Positions 1 to 11,195 of a stretch of DNA of 64,000 nucleotides are shown one piece after another (the stretch's first letter is position 1; every line of letters begins with the position of its first letter). Under the pieces are notes generated by a model. That model was not told where the DNA came from, did no database searches, and worked only from the letters and a program-made list of their open reading frames with translations. Source of the DNA: Juglans regia (lineage: Eukaryota; Streptophyta; Magnoliopsida; Fagales; Juglandaceae). Where the stretch lies: assembly GCF_001411555.2 (NCBI RefSeq), contig NC_049901.1, positions 29,576,333 to 29,640,332 of the forward strand. The letters are read 5' to 3'. The position numbers and the translations under genes are program-made.

Positions 1-833
1 TAATATTTCTGTATGCTTAAAATTAATGGTTTTTCATAATGTTAATGTTAAATAAAAACCTACTGTTTTATATTATGTTTACTGCATGATATTGTTCTTA
101 CTGACTATTTGATCATTTTAATTGTTTTTAAATAATTTTACACCTTAGGTGAGGAGGATTTTGAGGATGTTGCAAGTGAGAATGTTGTCCAAGAGAGTGA
201 CATTGACAATGAGTCTTGAGGCTTAGAGAAAAGATTTAGATTTTTATTCTTTACTGTTAATTGATTAATATTTCCGCAATGTGTAACATAAGTTAGACTA
301 GTATATTTTAAATAACTCCTATTGAATAAATGTTTATTTTAAGAGATTTATTTTATTAAAATATTCAGTGAAAATCTTATTTGTGGGATCATTATACTTG
401 GCACAAAGAAAGTATATTTTAATATTAGGAACATCCAGTTTCTCTATCTTTACAAGCCTTGGAGGGACAGGATGTTACAATCTAGTTATTTGAATCAGAC
501 AAATTTTGTATCTTAAATTATCACAAACAACATGAGAATCAATCAATTCAACAATGAATTTTATTTTCCTTTTTCCTTTTTTTCTTCAATCTCATTGAGT
601 AGTTGAAGGTATTTTACACAACCTCTTCGGTTTAGTTAATTTCTCAAAGTGACTATTATAAGCTTCCATAATGTCATTTTTCTCCCTAGAATCATCATTA
701 GATTACTCATGTCTACTAGCATTGGAGGCAAACAAAGGCCATAAAATCCTATTCTTCTTTGTTGAAGAATCATCACTTGACCATGTATCAGTGAAAGTAT
801 ATTGTATGGAACTTTTTTCTTTGGACTATTCAT
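1..833. other. AT-rich intergenic sequence
   Basis: No recognisable gene lies here apart from the possible terminal exon at 149-219. The open frames are short and have no family resemblance that I can see. Confidence 0.5.
149..219 (+). CDS. Possible last exon, acidic C-terminus of an unknown protein
   Basis: A pyrimidine-rich stretch ending in a plausible splice acceptor (ACCTTAG at 142-148) is followed by an open frame of 22 codons and a TGA at 217-219. The peptide is very acidic (EEDFEDVASENVV then QESDIDNES). Such tails are common on nuclear proteins and hAT-type transposases, but nothing here names a family. The rest of the gene would lie left of the window. It could equally be chance. 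Confidence 0.2.
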
Positions 834-847
834 AACCTGGACATTCT

Positions 848-1772
848 TCAAGACCAACCGCGCCGTTCAACACGCGCCCCACTAAGACGATGCCCAGCCG
901 TCGATCTTCAAGACCATCGAATCCGGCGTCCATCGGAGTAGAGTGTAGCCCGCACTCGCGGGAAGAAGTTCCGGATCTCGTCTGCGCATGGCCATCACGC
1001 GACACTGAGGAGCCTTCTGCCGATGCCATGCTCAGCTTCTCTAGAATCCCTGACTCCGGAACTTCCAAGATTGACTGTCGACTTTCCTTCCAAAGTGACT
1101 AGTGTACTGCATGCGCCACTGCCTACGCTATGTGCACTGTTCATCCATTTCATTTGTAGTATTTTTGTTTTCTTGTTGTTTTGTTTCTTCATTTTGACCG
1201 AGTGAGGTGTTTAGCCTTTGGATCAAACGCAATCTAGGGCAAGAGCTATTTGAGACAGGAGGGCAATGCTACGACCAGTGGTCGTACGGCCAGTGCTCGT
1301 GCGTAGGTGCCACCTGCGCAATGAAGGCCTTTTGTTCATGGGTGAGCTAGGTGCTCGTGCTGTTGGGGCTCGAGTTGCCGATGCATGCAGTAGGCGTGAC
1401 GTCCGGGTTCACGCTGGTGCTTGTAGCTTTGTAGTTGGTTGTGTTTTATTTGTAGTTGTTTTGTTATTTTAGTTAGTAATATAATAGAAATAGGCTATTG
1501 ATTTTGGTGTCTATTGTAGTGTCATGTACGCTTCTTCCTTGGGAAGACAGAGGGGACCGTGAAGTTCTATTTTACAAAGTGCTTTCTCTGTTAGGAAAGA
1601 GTTTTTTAGAAGTTAAGACAATGTTCGCCACAAAGAAATTTGTGTGTGGGAAAGCCCGGAGCTAATGCGTAGTTTGGCTTATAGTCTGGATTTTCTATGT
1701 ATTCATAAGTCACATTTGTAACTTCAGTTTATTAATGAAATGAGTCTGTTTCCATAAAAAAAAAAAAAAAAA
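848..1772 (+). mobile_element. Poly(A) retroposon R1, probably LINE-derived
   Basis: The segment ends in about 18 A and is flanked by a 14-bp near-perfect target duplication (834-847 and 1773-1786, one mismatch), the signature of target-primed reverse transcription. It is much more GC-rich than its surroundings. A block at about 989-1095 is clearly related to the minus strand of the retroposon at 14556-15213, so the two belong to one family. No RT domain is present. The head resembles the start of a plant LINE ORF1 only weakly, and the tail (TTTATTAATGAAAT before the A run) looks like a LINE 3' UTR. An internally deleted LINE or a mobilised non-coding RNA are the options. Confidence 0.7.
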
Positions 1773-1979
1773 AACCTTGACATTCTACCATAGCACATCT
1801 AAAAACATAAATGACATGTAATTTTCTTAGGCTCTTACTCCCTCTTGCTCACACTGAAGTCGCCTTCTTCTCAAATTTTTTTTTTTTTATACTTCTAATA
1901 TTTGCTACTTTTTTTGTCCTAAAGAATTTATTGTACTTGTTAGTTGTTAAAAATTAAGGTCATGCCCTTGTCATCCTTA

Positions 1980-2317
1980 GGCCTGGTTTGGATAGCAAAA
2001 TCCTCACAACCCATCTCATCTCAATATATAAAACGCATTCATTTTTCAATTTCAAATCTTCAACTTTTTCACCAAATCATTATCTAATCAATATAACTTT
2101 TCCGAACTTTCAAATAAAATATAAAAAATAATTCAACATTTTCAAATCTTAAAACAAAAATAATATTAAAAAATAATATTCTAATAATATTTTAACTTTA
2201 TAATATTTTATTCAATTTTTTCTCTCTTTTCCCAAAACCGCATAATACATATTAATTCAAACCATTTCACTACTATTTACAAATTATCTCATCTCATCTT
2301 ACTATCCAAACGAGGTC
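1980..2317. mobile_element. Tourist-like MITE, 338 bp
   Basis: The terminal inverted repeats GGCCTGGTTTGGATAG and CTATCCAAACGAGGTC match at 14 of 16 positions. They are flanked by the 3-bp duplication TTA (1977-1979, 2318-2320), as expected for PIF/Harbinger-type MITEs. The interior is AT-rich and non-coding. Confidence 0.75.
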
Positions 2318-2320
2318 TTA

Positions 2321-2638
2321 GACTCACAATATGAAGAATCACTAGTATCTGCATTCACAGTTTTGAAGAAATAGATTTCTTCCTAGAATGTAGCAATGCA
2401 TGCTTATACGACTGAAGATATTCAACTAACTTTTCCAATTTAATTGTGTTTAAATCCTTGTTTTGCCATTTGGATTTGACTTTAGGTCTGAATCTTTGGG
2501 TAAACACCATAGGATCTTCCTAACAATCCTCGGCCTAGGAATCTTCTTACCTAGGCTGAAACTAAAATTAAACATATAATTTAGTTTTGCATAAACTCAT
2601 CAAAACCTATGCTAAATTTCCTCCAAATTGGTGCTCAA
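2321..2638. other. Intergenic, nothing recognised
   Basis: AT-rich sequence without a usable open frame or visible repeat structure. Confidence 0.4.
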
Positions 2639-3218
2639 TGTTAGGGATAAAGTTGATTGGGTCCGGCCTATTGAAAGCCCATCACTAATAATAAGTGAAG
2701 AGATAAAGCCAATAGATTAGTCATGAAGAGATAAGACAAGTTGACTCAGACTCCTAAATGAAAATGACTTCGTAAGGCAAGTTGACTCAGACTCATAAAA
2801 GGAAAGGGCTTCATATGGCAAGCAAAACTCAATCACTCTAAGTAAGGGAAGAGACATCTATAAAAGTAGGAGATCTCTACAAATCAAGAGGATCTTCTCT
2901 ACAACTTCTCTATGCCTAGACTCTACCACGCACAACGACTCCAAATGATCATCTCTCAAGAGAGACATCATCTTTAACCTCCTGAAATCCTAAATTTATC
3001 TGCTGTATTGAGAGATATGTGAGGCCATGAGAGATTTTATAATCGCTCATTATATTAGATTTTACCCCCAAACAACCCGTAGGCGTAGGCTTTAATCCTA
3101 AACCACGTAAATCTATATGTCTTTTAATATTTATTTATTTATTTTTGCTTATTTACAATTTATTTCATAAATGAACGTGAAGTGAAGAGCATTGTATTGA
3201 CTCTCGAACCATCATCAT
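2639..3218 (+). mobile_element. Old LTR-like fragment
   Basis: It starts TGTTAGGGATAAAG. It has a TATA-like TCTATAAAAG near 2859 followed by a leader-like stretch. It also carries the block CCCGTAGGCGTAGGC...AACCACGTAAATCT typical of the U5 side of plant LTRs (about 3078-3113). No PBS, coding region or matching target duplication was found, so the right edge is approximate. Confidence 0.45.
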
Positions 3219-3665
3219 GGGTCAGGGATAATTCTTTCTTCCATTCTGGCCTGTTGTGCTATTTTTGGCATTAATAATTGCCTCCGTCTTTGTGATCGAT
3301 TTTTTCTCTACATCGGAAGTGGAAGGAGAATGATTTTCTACCTTACAAAATATCTCTGAAGGAGCAGATAAACTTCCTCTCAAATAAGTGTTCTCAACTA
3401 TTCATCTCTTAATTTTATTAATACTAGTGCTGAAAAAAGAGAGGTGAGAACCAACTACGCGAGCAAGCACTGTGCACTTAAGTGGACTGCAACACTTTTA
3501 AAAAAAAAAGGGCGAGAAAAATTTCCTCTCCCAAACTGTTAAGTGCACAGTGCACATGCAAATGCACCCATTGTTCCATGCTCGAAGGACCTTCCTCGCC
3601 CACACAACTCTGTACACTGCACTTGAGTGCATTGTGCGTAAAGCACAAACACCCACTGTGGATGG
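3219..3665. other. Intergenic, insertion target of solo LTR D
   Basis: No gene recognised. The sequence is interrupted at GATGG (3661-3665) and resumes at 21032, so 3219-3665 and 21037 onward were contiguous before insertion. It contains several partly palindromic GTGCAC-type motifs. Confidence 0.5.
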
Positions 3666-5614
3666 TGTAACAGCCCGCCATAAATTCAAGAGATGAATTT
3701 CTTTAGGTTTTAGGAATCTCATGAAAATCCTAAACTTTTTACGAATCGACTCAATCACATAGATTTTAGTCTGTTAGCATAGTCAGTGTTGCCACTCACT
3801 GTGGTGCCAGAAGTAAAATTTTATTTATTTGAGGTACCTAAAAGTGTTAGAATGGGATACGGTTTGTGATATTAGTTTCGTTTGAATATTTAGAATTTTA
3901 TGACTCAATAAAGTTATTTTCAATTTTCGAATGAAATGCTTGTTCGAAAATGCGTTTTGATTATTTTGAGGCATTTCGGAGCCAAAATAGAATAAACGAT
4001 TTGCACTCTAAAGTTAGTATGATTATTTAGAATTTTACAGTGCAAAGTTATTTTTCACTTTTTCAAAGTGAATAGTAGTCTCGATAGTAGCAACAAGTGT
4101 AGTGTTTTCAAAATTGAAGTATGTAATGTCCAAATTAGATTAGAGAAGTTTTATTTGGACACTTGGCAAGATATTAGTGATACTTGGCACCAAGAGAAAC
4201 CAAGAGATTGAAATGTTAAGGAAATTGGTTTTGAGTTTGAATATTGGAGCCTAAAGTTTGGTGCTAGATCTTGAGAATTTGTAATGTTTGTTTGATGATT
4301 CAAAGCATGATAATTCTTAAAAGTGTGTTATGAATATATTGGAAGTGCATTTTTGGACTTATAGTGTTCTTGGAAATGTTTTAAAAAGAGACGAAACCTT
4401 GAGAATCAAATGTTATGTTTTTTGTTAAAGCTTGGAGCTTTGTTTTAAAAAGATTTTTGTGATTTTTCTAAAGTGAGTTTTGTTGGTTGATCTTGTATGA
4501 TTTTTAAACATAGGATGTGATCATCCATTTTGCAATATTTTGGTTTTAAGCATGAGGAATAAGGTTGATAGAATTGCAACAAAAATCAAGTGTTTTTGCC
4601 TTTGAAGGTTTTGACCTTGATGCGTTTGTTATGGTTGTGATGTGTTTTAACTTTTCTCTAATTAGATATTTGAATTTAGGATGACATTTAAATAAGGAAT
4701 GAAAATTTTGGTGAGTTTCAGAGTTAAGATGTAAAATCCTTAAGTTAGGGGTAAAATGGTCATTTTTCCACATATAGAGGGTAAAATATTAATTTTACTC
4801 TAAGATAGTATTTTCATATTTCTAAGTTATTAGTGATGAAGTTTCTAATGTTTAAAACTACCTACTTACAGTTTTTCGTGTTTCGCACATTTCTCTGTAA
4901 CAGGACAATCATTGTAAGTTAGCTTCTAACTTACTGTCAGATTACTATGTATGTATGTTTGTAAGGGAACTATTGTTTATGTACTTATGTTATCATATAT
5001 GAGATGCTATGCCTTGTTACTACATGTTTATCTATTTCACATAATATTCCGTCACAAAATATTTATCTGTCACACAATATATTTGATCACACAATATTTA
5101 TCTGTTATACAATATATTCTGTCACTCAATATTTATTGGTAACACGATATGTAATGTCACGAAACATTTTTCTGTTACATGTTATGTCATGTCACGTAAT
5201 GTTTTTCTGTTTCATGTTACGTCATGTCATGTTACGTCAGGTCATCTATCATTTCATTCCATGTCCTGTTATGTCTCAAGTACAGTTTGTGTAACTCGAG
5301 AATAGTTTTTCCAAGTCAAGTCAAATCTATTTATGTTTATCACGACCCTAAGTGCTAGGATATGGTAATATCCTAGTGAAACTTTTTTGTTCACGCTTGA
5401 GTGTCTAATTTAGTGTGAAATTCCATGAGTTGATAAGGTAAAGATCAACAGACTTCGAATGGGGCCTAGTTAACTAGTCATAGGAGCGAAGTCACGTACT
5501 AATGCTGATGGTGCCACCCACATTTCAATTTCATGTTATATGTACTCGTGCCGATGAACATACCTGATATGGGATACGTAAATTACGTGTTCCATAGTAG
5601 GTGCAGATACCTGT

Positions 5615-6647
5615 TGTAACAGCCCGCTAGAAATTCAATGTTGGAATTTCTATAGATTTTAGAAACCTCTTGAAAACTTCGTAAATTTTCAAGAATTGAC
5701 CAATATCATATGTTTTAAGCTGTTAACACAGTTAGTGTTGCCACTCACTATGGTGCCAGAAACACGATTTTATTTATTTGAGATAGTTAGAAGTGTCAGA
5801 ATGACATATGGTCTACGTTATTAGATTCAGTTAATTATTTGGAATTTTACAATGATCTCATTTTCAATTTTTTGACAAAATGCTTGTTCGAAAACACGTT
5901 TTTTTTATTTTAAGGCACTTTAGGGTTGAATTTTGATAAACAAATTGCACTATTAGTTAGTATGTATATTTAAAATTTTTTAGTGCAAGTTTATTCTTCA
6001 CTTTCCTGGAGTGAATAGTAACTTCAATAGTAGTACCTAGTGTAGTGTTTTTAGAATCACAGTGTTCAGTGTCCAAATTAGGTTAGAGAAGTTTTATTTG
6101 AACACTTGGCAAGATCCTAACCACAGTTTATAAATAGTATTGGACACCTGTCACTAAGAGGAACCATGAGATGGATTGTGAAGAGAATTAAGGTGTGAGA
6201 TCATGCCACCTAAGCAAAACCCAATTCCATCCAACCATCCAAATTGTGCCAAACCAAAGAGGGCTTCAACCCTAGTGAAACCCTAAATGGTTGGAATCCA
6301 ATTGAAACACCAAAAGCTTGGTTGAAATCAAAACCCTAAAAGATTTTCCCAAACCCTAAAGTTCGCCTCCAAACCCTATTTGATCCGACTTTTAGTATTG
6401 TCTTTAATCACTTGATTAAATTACTTTCACATACTGTTAATTCCTCAAATTTATGTTATGACATCATTATTTAACCCTTTAACCTTCAAAACTTGAGTGG
6501 GCCAAGAAAAATGGATTTGAGCTTTATAGCATCTCAAACCCTAACCAAACCCTTTTTAAATCTCAAATGAAATCCACTTGTTTAAGGCCCACGAATTTTG
6601 GCTACATTGGCAAAGCTTCTTGAGAAAGTTTCCATGGGGGCGTCCCA
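5615..6647 (+). repeat. 5' LTR of E, internally deleted
   Basis: It starts TGTAACAGCCCGCTAG and follows the family sequence to about 6635. There it jumps directly to the LTR end GGGGGCGTCCCA, one base different from the usual GGGGGCGTCACA. At 1033 bp it is about a quarter of a full LTR of this family. Confidence 0.8.
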
Positions 6648-6650
6648 GGG

Positions 6651-6662
6651 TGGTATCAGAGT
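6651..6662 (+). other. Primer binding site of E, initiator tRNA-Met type
   Basis: TGGTATCAGAGT lies three bases after the LTR end and is complementary to the 3' end of plant initiator tRNA-Met, apart from the last base (usually C). Confidence 0.85.
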
Positions 6663-7439
6663 AATATGTCTTTGGGTTAAATCCACATGTCCCTGGGAGT
6701 TGTACCAAAAAATAGGATTGAAATTTTAGTGTTCTTTTTGGCTTGAATTTTCAATATCTAGGCTTGAACAAACTGAAGAGTTGAAGTTGGAAAGCTTGAA
6801 AACATCGGCCGCAGAATAGAGACGACATGGCTTAGCTGTCTGGATCATGGAACGGAAATAGAAATCTCAAACAGAGAAAGTTATCGATTTTGGATTCTTT
6901 GGAAGAGTTGAGGTTTTAGAATTAAAGACTTCAAGGAAGGATTCCTTTTAGGATAAGAAGTTTTAAGTTCGATAGGCTTGATAGATAAGTTTACTCATAT
7001 ATGAAGTTATGGGTCTACGACTATAAAAAAAGGAGTTTAGTTTTAATATGCTTTTTTGAATGGGAGACATTAAGGGATGAAGCTTTATGAGAGTTGAAGG
7101 TATCGAATCCACGAGCCTTCAATACAAGGTGATATCTTATTGGGAGTGCAAGTTTGGGAGATAAATTTGATCTAATTAGAGGTTGTATATTGTCTAAACT
7201 TTAGGAAATTATTCAATCAGATCTCTGAATAAAGATGCAGCTAGCCAAGATGAATAACGTATTTATTCATTGGTAAAGGATATGATCAAGCTAAGATAGG
7301 ACTCCGAGCATTGTCTTATGAGCTTGAATTTTTTTTTTTTTTTTTGGTATTCGAAAGTGGATTCTTAATCTGATAATCGTAAGCATGTGTTTGAGGAAGT
7401 AACACATGGTGCGTCGAAGGCTACCAATAAACCCCGGTG

Positions 7440-8400
7440 GAGACAACAACTAGTAGGAACAAAATCCTCCAATGGACAAAGGACAAGGGATAGTGGAAGC
7501 TCTTTGTTTACTGACAAAGGTGCTCAGATTGCAACAACAACAACAACAACAAGTGCTTGTACACAGACCCGAAGTTAGGAGTTGTCCCTATGAGAAGTTT
7601 TTCGTGCACCACTACTCAAGCTTCATGGGCAACGAAGGGCCTATGAGGGCAGACAAGTGGATAATCAACCTCGAACGGACTTTTGAGATATGTGGTTGCA
7701 CTGAGGACCAGAAGGTGCTGTATGCTGGGTATTTGTTTCAAGGAGAAGCCTACATAGGTGGGATACACGAAGGCAGCTTTTGATTAGGGAGTTGGGAACC
7801 TTGGCTGCTTTAACTTGGGAAAGATTCAGGGAGGAGTTTGATAATCGTTTTTTCCCAAAATCGATGAAGCAACAGAAGGTGCAGGAGTTTGCATCACTAG
7901 TACAAGCCAACATGTTTGTGGAATAGTATGCTGCCAAATTTATGGTGTTGGGGAGGTTTGAACCTCACCTAATTTCTACTGAGAAGATGAAAGCCTAGAA
8001 GTTGCAAGTAGGTTTGTAGCCATGGATCCACATTTTTGTGGCTTGTCTCCGGATCGAGAATTACCAAGAGTTGGTTAATGTGGCAACTATTGCTAAAGCA
8101 AAGTATAAGGGCTTAATTGCCCACAATAATTTGGAGAAGAAGAGACCTTACCCATTCACCTTCAGTGGAAGCTCTGATAACAAAAGGGTGATGATCGGAG
8201 CAAGCAAAGGAAGGGGCATCATGACTGGAGGAAAAATGTCCATTCCACTACCCGCCTGTAGAAAGTGTGGTAGGAAACATGGAGGTGAATGCAGACTCGC
8301 TTCAGGGGCTTGTTTAATTGTGGTCAGCTAGACCATATGAAAAGAGATTGTCCCAATGAGGCTCAGGAAAGTGGAATTACCCCTAACATTGACAGCAAAC
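7440..8400 (+). pseudogene. Decayed gag of element E
   Basis: Pieces in two or more frames give a retrotransposon Gag region. The part at about 7580-7780 contains MRADKWIINLERTF and GYLFQGEA. A shifted frame at about 7790-7930 contains WERFREEFDNRFFP and VQEFASLVQ. The stretch 8038-8330 contains LRIENYQELVNVA. A CCHC knuckle CGQLDHMKRDC lies near 8313-8350. Gag packages the element RNA. In-frame stops (near 7924, 7996 and 8021) and frame changes show it is dead. Sequence after 8400 resembles the Gag-protease junction and then fades. No DSG, RT, RNase H or integrase motif follows. Confidence 0.8.
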
Positions 8401-9257
8401 CAAAGCCAAGACACCATGTACCTGTTAGGCTGTACGTTGTCACTCTGAGAGATGCAACTGTTGACGTCCCAAGAATAGAAGCAACTGGCATCATCCCTGG
8501 TGTCTCTATAGACCCTTTTATCTTCAAGCTTAGCTAAGATTAGTCTGATTATGATTAGTAGTAGTACTGCTTCATAATTGACGATTAGGCAACTCCAAAC
8601 CATTGTGGTTTGTAGCTTGTACATTTTTTGTTTCAAGTGAGTAACTATTTTTGGTGACTAAACATTGCACGAGAGTTTAGTTTGCAAGCCAAATAATCAC
8701 TTAGGTGGTAAGAGTAACAATTCTCATTAGGAGTATTATTTTTCATACCAATGTAGGCACATAATACCCTTTAGTAGTACAAGGAAAGATATTGAAGGTC
8801 GACTAAAAAGTATTCCATGTATTGGAGTTTGTTTTGGTTTTGAGGACAAATGGAAAAAATGAACTATCCAACTTAGAGGATGGAATGAGATGGTTTCAAA
8901 GCAAGGATAGCACGAGATGGAGCTAAGTCTAGTCGAGTGGTAGAGGAGCGCGCCGTAGCCGCCAACGCTGAGCTCACAACAACAGGATCATCTATGTCAT
9001 CGACTCACAGCGGACGTTTCTTGTAGTGGGCCACGTACTGCCCTGGACAATTTGGTAACATGGCACACAATGCAGATGATGATGCATTCTACTACTTGCC
9101 GTAGCACGTTATGTCGATGAACATCGACTCACCACCACCAGCACTGACCAACGACGATATGTCTAGTAATGGATAGTAGGCTTGGAGAGCTACATCTTCT
9201 CCTTAGTATTATTGACTATTAGTACTTGCGTCGATTTTGAGGACGAAATCTTTTTTT

Positions 9258-9269
9258 AGGAGGGGAGGA
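9258..9269 (+). other. Polypurine tract of E
   Basis: AGGAGGGGAGGA lies immediately before the 3' LTR start TGTAACAACCCGC. The bases before it (GAGGACGAAATC) resemble the usual end of pol in this group. Confidence 0.8.
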
Positions 9270-9859
9270 TGTAACAACCCGCTAGAAGTTCAATGATGAA
9301 ATTTTTACAGGCTTTAGGTGTGACGCCCGCAAATTCAGCTAGGGATTGTACGGACAATTGAAGCGTCGAGACATGCAACACAAGGTTACCTGCCCCCGTT
9401 CATGACATATAAGATGCAATATTCCTAACATGCATCTAGCATTATGCAATATTCGCAGCGGATAATTTTTCTTTTTAGCAATACTATGCACCAAACCGAA
9501 ATATCCCAAATACTTAAAACATACTTCATTCATAATGACGTACTAAACAACTGGGATCACAATAATAGTCCATATGGTTGTGATCAAAAGAGTGCTGGAG
9601 ATTGAACTCCACAAATATAAGTAGTAACCTGAGGTAACTACTGTACTACTATCTACGTCGCACCATCGCTTAATCGATCGTTTCCAGATGGTCGATTCTC
9701 GATTCTCCTTCAGATCCTGTAATAAGATCTACCATTCGGGGGGAATGGTAGTTGGGACTACTACAGTGAGATTTGATTACAAATCTCAGCAAGTTAACAA
9801 GAAACTTCCACACAGGTTAATGATGCATGCATGGCAGTAAAAGCATGAATGCATAATCA

Positions 9860-10200
9860 AATCATAAGTAATCATAGCATAACTTGACATACAACATAAC
9901 ATAACTGACATAACTTAAACTGAAACTGAAGCTTAGCATGAACGTGACTTGAAACATAACATGGACTTGAAACATAGCATGAACGTGAACTTGGAACATA
10001 ACATGGACTTGAAACATAGCATGAACGTGAACATGCATAATTTTGAACTTGAACTTGAGCATGACATAACATAAATGTGAACTTGGAACATAACGTAAAC
10101 GTGAACATAACATAACATGAACTTGAAACATATTCTTGTCTCATGGGATTACCATGATTGCGTGAACGTAAACTTGAACATAACATAACGTGAAACATGA
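9860..10200. repeat. Degenerate tandem repeats in LTR A
   Basis: About a dozen imperfect copies of a roughly 25-30 bp unit built on ACATGGACTTGAAACAT and GCATGAACGTGAACTTG. The same field is in B (about 23750-24080) and, reversed, in C (about 28110-28440). Confidence 0.75.
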
Positions 10201-10345
10201 CTTGAACTTGGAATCTTATTCAATAGACTTAATCATTAAATGACCATATGGGTGCTACACAGGTCCCCTTGAGCCGTGTGTCCCTGCCGATTACCGCATC
10301 ACATCACAGGTTTCTATACCAGCTGTGAGTGCGTTAATACGTACT

Positions 10346-10493
10346 CCACAGTTGTTGTGGCCCCACGTATTCTACGTGTCACAATTGTTGTGTCTCACAT
10401 AGTGTATGCTCCACAGTTGTTGTGGCCCCATACTTCATGCTCCACAGTTGTTGTGGCCCCATGACTTATCTGTTTGTGCCACACTTGCTGTGG
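10346..10493. repeat. Array of five short hairpins in LTR A
   Basis: Units at 10346-10360, 10380-10392, 10411-10425, 10442-10456 and 10479-10493 have the form CCACA-GTTGT-TGTGG: 5-bp complementary arms around a 5-nt loop, spaced 31-37 bp apart. The same array lies in B (24236-24386) and, reversed, in C (27825-27975). I do not see it in D or E. Confidence 0.8.
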
Positions 10494-11174
10494 ACACACG
10501 TAACATAATGTGTGGCACCATCGGCGTTAGTGCCTGGCGCGCTCCGGTGACCAGCTAATTAGGCCCCATTCGCAACCTGTTGACTGTACTTCGTCAACCC
10601 AGGGAATTTCACACCTATTTAGACACTCCAGCGTGAACAAAGGAGTTCCACTAGGATATTACCCCATCCTAGTGCTTAGGGTCATGATTGACATGAATAT
10701 CTTAACTGGCAGACATGACATTTCGTAACATGACGTAACATGAACGTGACATAAAAGACAGAAATCTTGACGTAGCGTAACGTCACATGAACGTAAACGA
10801 CAGACATGACATACTTCGAAACATAAATGTAACAAATAACATTTCATAACATGGCATACATGTAACATGCAACATTTCGTAACATGACATACCATATAAC
10901 AGACAATATTTCTTGACGTGGCATAACATGTGACAGTGAATATTACGTGACATGAAATACATATAATAGATGGTATACTTAACATGACATACTTGCAATG
11001 TATAGCAATGTATAGCAATATGTGACAGAATATCTTGTGTAACAAATGAATAATTCATGACAGAATAAATTATGTGTAACAGATAAATATGTAATGACTT
11101 GGCATGGCACATATGATAACATGCATAATACACTTTAGTTCCCTTACTTATCACTCATACACATTAAACTGATA

Positions 11175-11195
11175 GTAAGTTAAAAGCTAACTTAC
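11175..11195 (-). promoter_or_regulatory. Conserved palindrome with 5' splice-site consensus (LTR A copy)
   Basis: GTAAGTTA-aaagc-TAACTTAC is a perfect 8-bp inverted repeat. Read in LTR orientation it is preceded by CGATCGAG or similar, giving the plant 5' splice-site consensus AG/GTAAGT. Equivalent copies lie at 4914-4934 (D), 16935-16955 (E), 22125-22145 (G), 27127-27147 (C) and 29638-29658 (B). Function is inferred. Confidence 0.45.

Noticed and set aside
9862..10198. Repetitive minus frames rich in Cys, Tyr and Val as a repeat protein
   Set aside because: Translation of short tandem DNA repeats open in several frames at once. Absent as a frame in diverged copies.
10276..10464. Open frame of 62 codons that recurs almost unchanged in A, B (24167-24355) and C (27855-28043)
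   Set aside because: It lies across the hairpin array of three copies of one LTR. Conservation is explained by the repeat family, and there is no start context or domain.
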